From Berberis thunbergii (lineage: Eukaryota; Streptophyta; Magnoliopsida; Ranunculales; Berberidaceae), in the NCBI GenBank assembly GCA_003290165.1, contig QNQO01000524.1, positions 186,001 to 250,000 of the forward strand: DNA of 64,000 bases, written 5' to 3'. Of this stretch, positions 60,701 to 64,000 are shown piece after piece (within the stretch, counting starts at the first letter, position 1; every line of letters begins with the position of its first letter). The translations under genes were made by a program, and so were the position numbers. The notes below the pieces were generated by a model. It saw only the letters and a list, made by a program, of their open reading frames with translations, was not told the DNA's origin and ran no database searches.

Positions 60701-62933
60701 ATGCATTTTTATTTTTATTATATTTTAAATATAAATTTTCAAGAGGCTTATGCCTCACGCACTGAAATGACGCCTTGTAGAGATTTTATTTTTATCAATA
60801 AGACAAACTTTGCATTCATCTCCCTCCCCCCCCCCCAAAAAAAAAAAAAAAAAAAAAAAAACAGAACCATGCATCATCAGTTAATAGTTGAACATGTAAT
60901 GTTATCCCAACTTAACATACAAGCAAGGATGCACGGACACAGACACGACGACTCGACAATTTCAAAAAAATTAGGACTCGGCGACACGGCCAAACTTTAC
61001 TTTTTGTTAATTTTTATTTTTTTATAACTCATATGAACATAAACAACCTAAAGCTTAAAATTGTTTAAATTTTATACTTTTGAAGCTGAAAGAGGAGAGC
61101 TTAACAAGAGAGATTGAAAAAATTACAGAGATGCACAGATAGTCAAAATTACTGAGAGTTTATCTAATTTACAAATAGTTTCAAAATAGTATGTAATTGT
61201 GTATCTAAGAGCAAAATAGTAATCAGAAAATTTTTTGTGTGTATTGAATCTAATTTAGAATGAGTGAAGAAATGAACTTGATGACGCCGAATGTACCACA
61301 AATGAAAATCGCCAGTCAAGAACCCTCACACCGAGAACGACGTGAAGAGTTGCTCTAATTGAAACAACTCCCCTCCCGAAGGAATTGAAGAATTGGCGAT
61401 TGCAATTGAGTGCAACAGAACTAGTGTTTCTTCAAGAACTACTTCCGAAAAACCACCAAGAAAAATAGGAAAAAAAAATCATTGGCCGCGTCGGTCCCAA
61501 TCAACGTGTCCTGGCCGTTCACCGCATGTCGGATACGTGTCGAATGCGAGTTCGTGTCCGTGTCCGACACGTATCCGACTCTCAAAACGGGGTTTTTCGA
61601 AAAATCCGTGCATCCTTGCATACAAGATGCAAAATTAATATCTCTGATCTTTTCCCACTTAGATGCTCACAAAGTAACTTTAATGTCAAGCCACAATTAC
61701 TTGACAGACTTAGCTGAGTTGTTAAAAATCATGTTATTCCTTTCCCTCCATGTAACGCCTTGGTAGAGATTAATGTCATAATTCAAGAGAAGGGGAGAAA
61801 GATTGTTGATAATGAGAATAGTGCTGAGAGTAATGAGAATGAGGAAGCAAATGATGAGGATGGACAGAAAGGAAGTAAAGATAAGGAGGAAGGAAGTGAT
61901 GATGATGACGATGATGGAAGTTAGGAAGATGAAAATGGATTACAAGAGGTGATAGCTCCTCGATATGTTAACAAAGAAACTCATAGGAAAACTTGCAAAC
62001 TAAGTGAAAAAGAATGTGATATGAAATGCCCAATTCTAGATGGTGAGCATGAACCTAAAGCTAATGAAGTTAAAGCAAATTCTGAAAATGAAGAGAATAA
62101 AATTAGATCAAGTTTGAGACCTATCAATAGCATTTCTAAGCTAATCACCCAATGTAATGTACTTAGTCTTGTTTGTCACTTTAGAGTTCCATGAGAGGGA
62201 CTTAGGTGTTCTTTTATTTGCCTTCAAGCTTGCTTGTAGTTCTTTCATTATTTAATAAAATTGGGTAGGGTCCCTTCAACCCATGCTTGCCTTGTGCACA
62301 AAAATAAATAACTAAATCAGTAAGATCCCTCTTAGATGGCTCTCCAAATATTGAGAAATCAAATTCGGAGATGAACACTTCAACGTCCATTAGTATTCCC
62401 ATGATTCACGTTAGATAGCCCCCTCATATCACCTATGCATGTTGTATAAGCCTCATCTAAATATACCCAAACCCTAGAAATTACAATAAGAAGGTACATT
62501 TTAACACATTGATAATAGCTCCCAAGTAAAAAACAATTTTGTAAGATTTTACATAATGACAGTGGAGGCTCTGTGGCTAAGGAAATTCAATCTTTACTGT
62601 TCTTTTTATAAATAAACCTGAAAAGCAATAACTAATAAGAAATAAAGAAAACATGGATTATATGGTAGCAAGAACATCAAAAGGCTCTTCAGAACTGTTT
62701 GTTGTATGTTCTCAATGAATTCAAATTCTCAATACCCAAATGACCCAACAATTTCATAGCATTTCTATCACCATAGAGATTTATCAAATAAACAAATAAC
62801 CCAAAAGACATAAGGGGCATACCTTAACAGTATCAAAGGGATGCCCAGTGATGACAGTGGAGACCCCAGCGGCTAAACCTGCAACATAGTCCTTATAAGC
62901 TGATGATGAAGATGAAGATGATGCATCACCCAT
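42799..62933 (-). CDS. BAC1: Mitochondrial basic amino-acid carrier, BAC1 type (SLC25)
   Basis: BAC1 carriers exchange arginine, lysine and ornithine across the inner mitochondrial membrane. The exons on the minus strand are 62933-62823, 56488-56399, 44035-43934, 43737-43630, 43556-43458, 43377-43186, 43108-43010 and 42932 to the stop. All internal junctions are phase 0 with GT-AG. The three carrier signatures P-X-[DE]-X-X-[KR] are present: PFDTVK (exon 1), PSELVK (exon 4) and PLDVAK (exon 7). Other plant BAC1 landmarks are [33 protein letters not shown] and [11 protein letters not shown]. Exons 1-7 are intact. In exon 8 one base appears lost near 42843-42848, so the given frame stops at 42818-42816 (about 305 residues, altered end). 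The neighbouring frame reaches KFLGVKRN and a stop at 42801-42799 (about 311, the family length). Introns 1 and 2 are very large and full of transposons. Confidence 0.9.
44036..44468 (-). other. Start of intron 2 (3' side)
   Basis: Intron sequence directly upstream (minus strand) of exon 3. No other feature is visible up to the LINE fragment at 44469. Confidence 0.5.
44469..44849 (-). mobile_element. LINE RT C-terminal fragment
   Basis: The minus-strand frame contains [31 protein letters not shown] and [11 protein letters not shown]. This is the region after the RT thumb in plant LINEs, where a YF-S-F-IP motif is followed by an RNFLW block and an HLV-W-VC block. It is in carrier intron 2 and in the same orientation as the gene. 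Only this piece is recognisable. Confidence 0.65.
44850..46076. other. Intronic sequence without a recognisable feature
   Basis: Part of carrier intron 2. A short patch near 44875-44935 (GACACGAGGAC, GAGAGACACAG) resembles the ends of the hAT-like element at 60924 but is too short to call. Nothing else is supported. Confidence 0.4.
46077..46330 (+). mobile_element. Possible LTR/TRIM remnant
   Basis: A block from TGTTGGTATCAATG (46077) to AACCTGTAACA (46250) has TG...CA ends. It is followed by GTTGGTAACAGAGCAC, close to the tRNA-Met primer-binding site (TGGTATCAGAGC) with one difference. About 45 bp later, TAGTCTTTTGGGTTAGAAAC recurs, matching the end of the block. This fits a very small TRIM or a scrambled LTR pair. 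No coding capacity. Confidence 0.4.
46349..46596 (+). repeat. Tandem duplication, period 120 bp
   Basis: Two copies containing ATGCCTCATGAAAGG or ACGCCTCATGAAAGG, then GACCAACCCACAAAAT and ACATCAAGTATTGCTATTAT, lie 120 bp apart with roughly 85-90 percent identity by eye. Confidence 0.8.
48045..48483 (+). repeat. 5' LTR of the gypsy element
   Basis: 439 bp, TGTCAC...GTGACA ends forming a 6-bp inverted repeat. TATAAATA at 48263-48270 is the likely promoter. It is followed by TTGGTATCAAAGCC (48485-48498), one base away from the initiator tRNA-Met primer-binding match. The site before it is CTAG. Confidence 0.9.
53015..53453 (+). repeat. 3' LTR of the gypsy element
   Basis: 439 bp with the same ends and a TATAAATA box at 53236-53243. 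It is preceded by the purine-rich tract AGGTGGGGAGAA (53003-53014). The base string after it is CTAA, against CTAG before the 5' LTR, so the target duplication is imperfect or mutated. Confidence 0.9.
54561..56398. other. Intron 2 near exon 2: eroded GC-type repeat
   Basis: Between about 54640 and 55475 there are GCCGCCTCGCC and CGCCTCACCTCGCCTGACAA words near opposite ends, resembling the inverted terminal regions of the second-level element at 47317. I cannot set exact ends. A G-rich patch lies at 55181-55207. No gene is seen; the open frames at 55445-56007 are CT-rich and unrecognised. Confidence 0.4.
56399..56488 (-). CDS. BAC1: Exon 2 of the BAC1-like carrier
   Basis: Thirty codons beginning [20 protein letters not shown] and ending ILKNEG, with acceptor TTTTCAG and donor GTATGC. 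This is the first matrix loop segment after helix 1. It stands alone between two transposon-filled introns and is easily missed by gene finders. Confidence 0.9.
56702..56873 (-). mobile_element. tRNA-derived SINE, 172 bp, with target duplication
   Basis: Flanked by AATACTTTGTGAAC (56688-56701) and AATACTGTGTGAAC (56874-56887), a 14-bp duplication with one change. On the minus strand the element begins near GGTGTTATGGTCGAGTGG, an A-box-like start, with a B-box-like GGTTCGACAC further in. It ends in an A-run (T-run 56702-56710 on the plus strand). These are the three hallmarks of a plant SINE. It lies in carrier intron 1, 213 bp upstream of exon 2. Confidence 0.85.
57190..58263 (-). other. Unrecognised minus-strand coding-like segments in intron 1
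   Basis: Minus-strand frames give [19 protein letters not shown] and [20 protein letters not shown] (57534-57346), and farther upstream [20 protein letters not shown] and [16 protein letters not shown] (58263-57892). They look less random than the surrounding DNA but are in different frames and interrupted by the 100-bp duplication. They may be a captured or retroposed gene fragment. I do not recognise the source. Confidence 0.3.
57531..57727 (+). repeat. Tandem duplication, period 100 bp
   Basis: The unit starting CCAAGTTGCTTA and ending CTTTCGGATCCATAAGTC is present at 57531-57627 and 57631-57727 with only two or three differences, so the duplication is recent. Confidence 0.9.
58264..60604. 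other. Intronic, gene-free stretch
   Basis: CT-rich sequence at 58415-58680, then A/T-rich sequence. GGAGGCGTAGGCCTCGAAGC near 60137 may be the start of a GCCTC-type repeat that continues into the tandem repeat at 60605. No gene recognised. Confidence 0.4.
60605..60754 (+). repeat. Tandem duplication, about 75-bp unit
   Basis: TTACCC, a T-run, ATGAATGCATTTTTATTT and TTCAAGAGGCTTATGCC occur twice in a row (60605-60680 and 60681-60754) with few changes. A C11 A25 homopolymer block follows at 60826-60861. Confidence 0.8.
60924..61618. mobile_element. hAT-like non-autonomous element D, 695 bp, 8-bp duplication
   Basis: CATACAAG at 60916-60923 is repeated exactly at 61619-61626. The ends are perfect 14-bp inverted repeats: CAAGGATGCACGGA at the left and its complement at the right. 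Inside the right end there are stacked GTGTCCGACACG words, and similar GACACGAC words inside the left end. No coding capacity. It lies in carrier intron 1. Confidence 0.85.
61749..62194 (+). other. Acidic low-complexity coding-like stretch, one stop inside
   Basis: The plus-strand frame reads a Glu/Asp/Asn-rich segment ([17 protein letters not shown], then [10 protein letters not shown]), a stop at 61921, and then continues in the same frame with [20 protein letters not shown] up to 62194. The bias and in-frame continuation suggest a decayed coding fragment from a nuclear-type acidic protein or a transposon. No family is recognised. It lies in carrier intron 1 on the opposite strand. Confidence 0.3.
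62195..62822. other. 5' part of intron 1
   Basis: A/T-rich intron sequence next to exon 1. No feature recognised. Confidence 0.5.
62823..62933 (-). CDS. BAC1: Exon 1 of the BAC1-like carrier
   Basis: Thirty-seven codons from the ATG at 62933: MGDA, a run of seven serines, then [19 protein letters not shown] and the first carrier signature PFDTVK. The exon ends AAG before the donor GTATGCC. The start is chosen because the frame upstream is CT-rich leader and the length matches the family's short N-terminus. It lies 6.3 kb upstream of exon 2. Confidence 0.92.
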
Positions 62934-64000
62934 CTCTCTTCTTTGCTCTCCTCTATACCCTCTCTCTCTCTTTCCCCTTAATAGGGTGAATGGGGTTGTC
63001 TTATTATTTGCAAAGGAGTCATGGTGTTGTCACTGTCACTCTCCACTCGCTCGTTCAACCAAACCCTTCCCTTCTCTTCCCTCTCTACTCAATTTCAAAA
63101 GGCTTCTAACAGCAATTCTGAATCATGGGATCGTCAGCTGATGCAATTGAACAAGAATCATCAAAATCAGGGTTGAGAGTTTTGGTACCCAGCATGATTT
63201 GTTTCGAGTTAATTGTATACTGGGTCAAGCTGGGTTAACCCAAAGCAATCATTCCCATTTTCCGTTGTACCACCACATTTTTTTAATGGGGTCGTTCACG
63301 CTTTATATTTATTTTTAATCTATGCCGGAAGGTTAATTATTGAAATTATTCCGAAGAGCTACATCATTATCCCCATAGAGTTAACCAAACCATGCCCGAA
63401 AGCTACATCATTTTTGCCACTTAGCATCTGCGTCGTCTCCACCTCGAATGAAGACTTGTTGTCCTTCCATTGCCCCCACTACAAATTTTCCATTGCCACC
63501 GCAGCCGGAAATAGTGTACCAAATTCAAGGGGCTTTCATTTTTGCTTCTAATCATAAGGAAAGTTTTAAGTGGGCTCTTAATATGAAGGGAAACTCTAAT
63601 TATGGTTGTTTTAATTAAAAAGTATGATGGTTGATGCTAATTGAAGTAAAAAGTCAAAAAAAATTAGTAAGCTTTTTTAAATGTACATATATATATAATA
63701 GGAACTTAAGAGAACAGTGTTTACATTGCGCCCATTTTGGCTACAAAAAAAGGATGGTTACACATGATATTTTCTTCATACCTATATGAACATAAGAGTT
63801 CATGTCTCTTTACAAGAGCATAATCGAAATCTATAATACATAACTTCATATTTGCTATGCGCTCGAAAATGACTTCAATTTGATTGTCTTGATTATCTTG
63901 AGGGGGGTGAACCTAGTAGCTTGATAGCAAGAGTTGTTAGATAGAATCCAAATTTTGCACTAATTTGAAATGAAAAAAATTGAAGCACAATTCAATCATC
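62934..64000. other. Leader, promoter side of the carrier gene and flank
   Basis: 62934-63110 is CT-rich (TCTCTCTCTCTTTCCCC on the plus strand, hence GA-rich in the gene's sense), likely 5' UTR and core promoter of the carrier. At 63390-63450 the words CCGAAAGCTACATCATTTTT and GCCACTTAGCATC match the interior repeat of hAT-like element C (about 40290-40340), so a dispersed repeat lies here. ATATATATATAATA occurs near 63688-63701. No other gene recognised. Confidence 0.45.

Overview
This window is nuclear DNA from a flowering plant, most likely a eudicot; I cannot name the species. It is AT-rich and intron-rich, has GT-AG exons, plant LINE, Ty1/copia, Ty3/gypsy, TRIM, SINE, hAT and MITE sequences, and carries plant-specific Dof and SBP-box transcription factors. 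Most of the 64 kb is transposon debris. Only three well-supported host genes are present.

Host genes. (1) A Dof zinc-finger transcription factor on the minus strand (11103-12011), apparently intact. (2) A small SBP-box gene of the SPL3/4/5 type on the plus strand (30979-32614, two exons) with a near-canonical miR156 site 12 nt after its stop. (3) A mitochondrial basic amino-acid carrier of the BAC1 type on the minus strand (62933 down to about 42800). Its eight exons add up to about 310 residues but are spread over 20 kb, because intron 1 (6.3 kb) and intron 2 (12.4 kb) are filled with transposons. The SBP gene and the carrier each read perfectly against their families except for single-base losses (two in the SBP exon, one in the carrier's last exon). 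These are either real lesions or consensus errors in the assembly.

Layout. 1-1200: LINE fragment (minus). 1.2-6.6 kb: no gene. 6.65-8.4 kb: second LINE fragment (minus). 8.83-9.15 kb: Tourist-like MITE with a TTA duplication. 11.1-12.1 kb: Dof gene. 14.75 kb: possible small secreted peptide. 16.0-20.5 kb: degenerate copia element (minus) that keeps its 3' LTR but not its 5' LTR. 20.6 kb: strong hairpin. 23.9-24.8 kb: hAT-like element with an 8-bp duplication, followed by two long poly-G runs. 26.7, 29.0 and 29.6-30.2 kb: further MITEs. 28.1-28.4 kb: TRIM LTR with a tandemly doubled primer-binding region. 31.0-32.6 kb: SBP gene. 34.1-35.3 kb: weak spliced small-protein candidate. 36.2 kb: hAT-like element. 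37.1-41.5 kb: LINE (plus) interrupted by a 1-kb hAT-like element. 42.8-62.9 kb: BAC1-like gene.

Intron 2 of the carrier holds a readable insertion history. A LINE (minus) is split by a hAT-like element (46938-53699). That element contains another terminal-repeat element, which contains a Ty3/gypsy chromodomain element (48045-53453, plus) with two 439-bp LTRs. Intron 1 holds a tRNA-type SINE and a hAT-like element, both with clear target duplications.

I see no operon-like or defence system. The three host genes appear functionally unrelated. The most useful observations are the coordinated single-base lesions, the miR156-SPL module, the nested intron and two unrecognised small-protein candidates.
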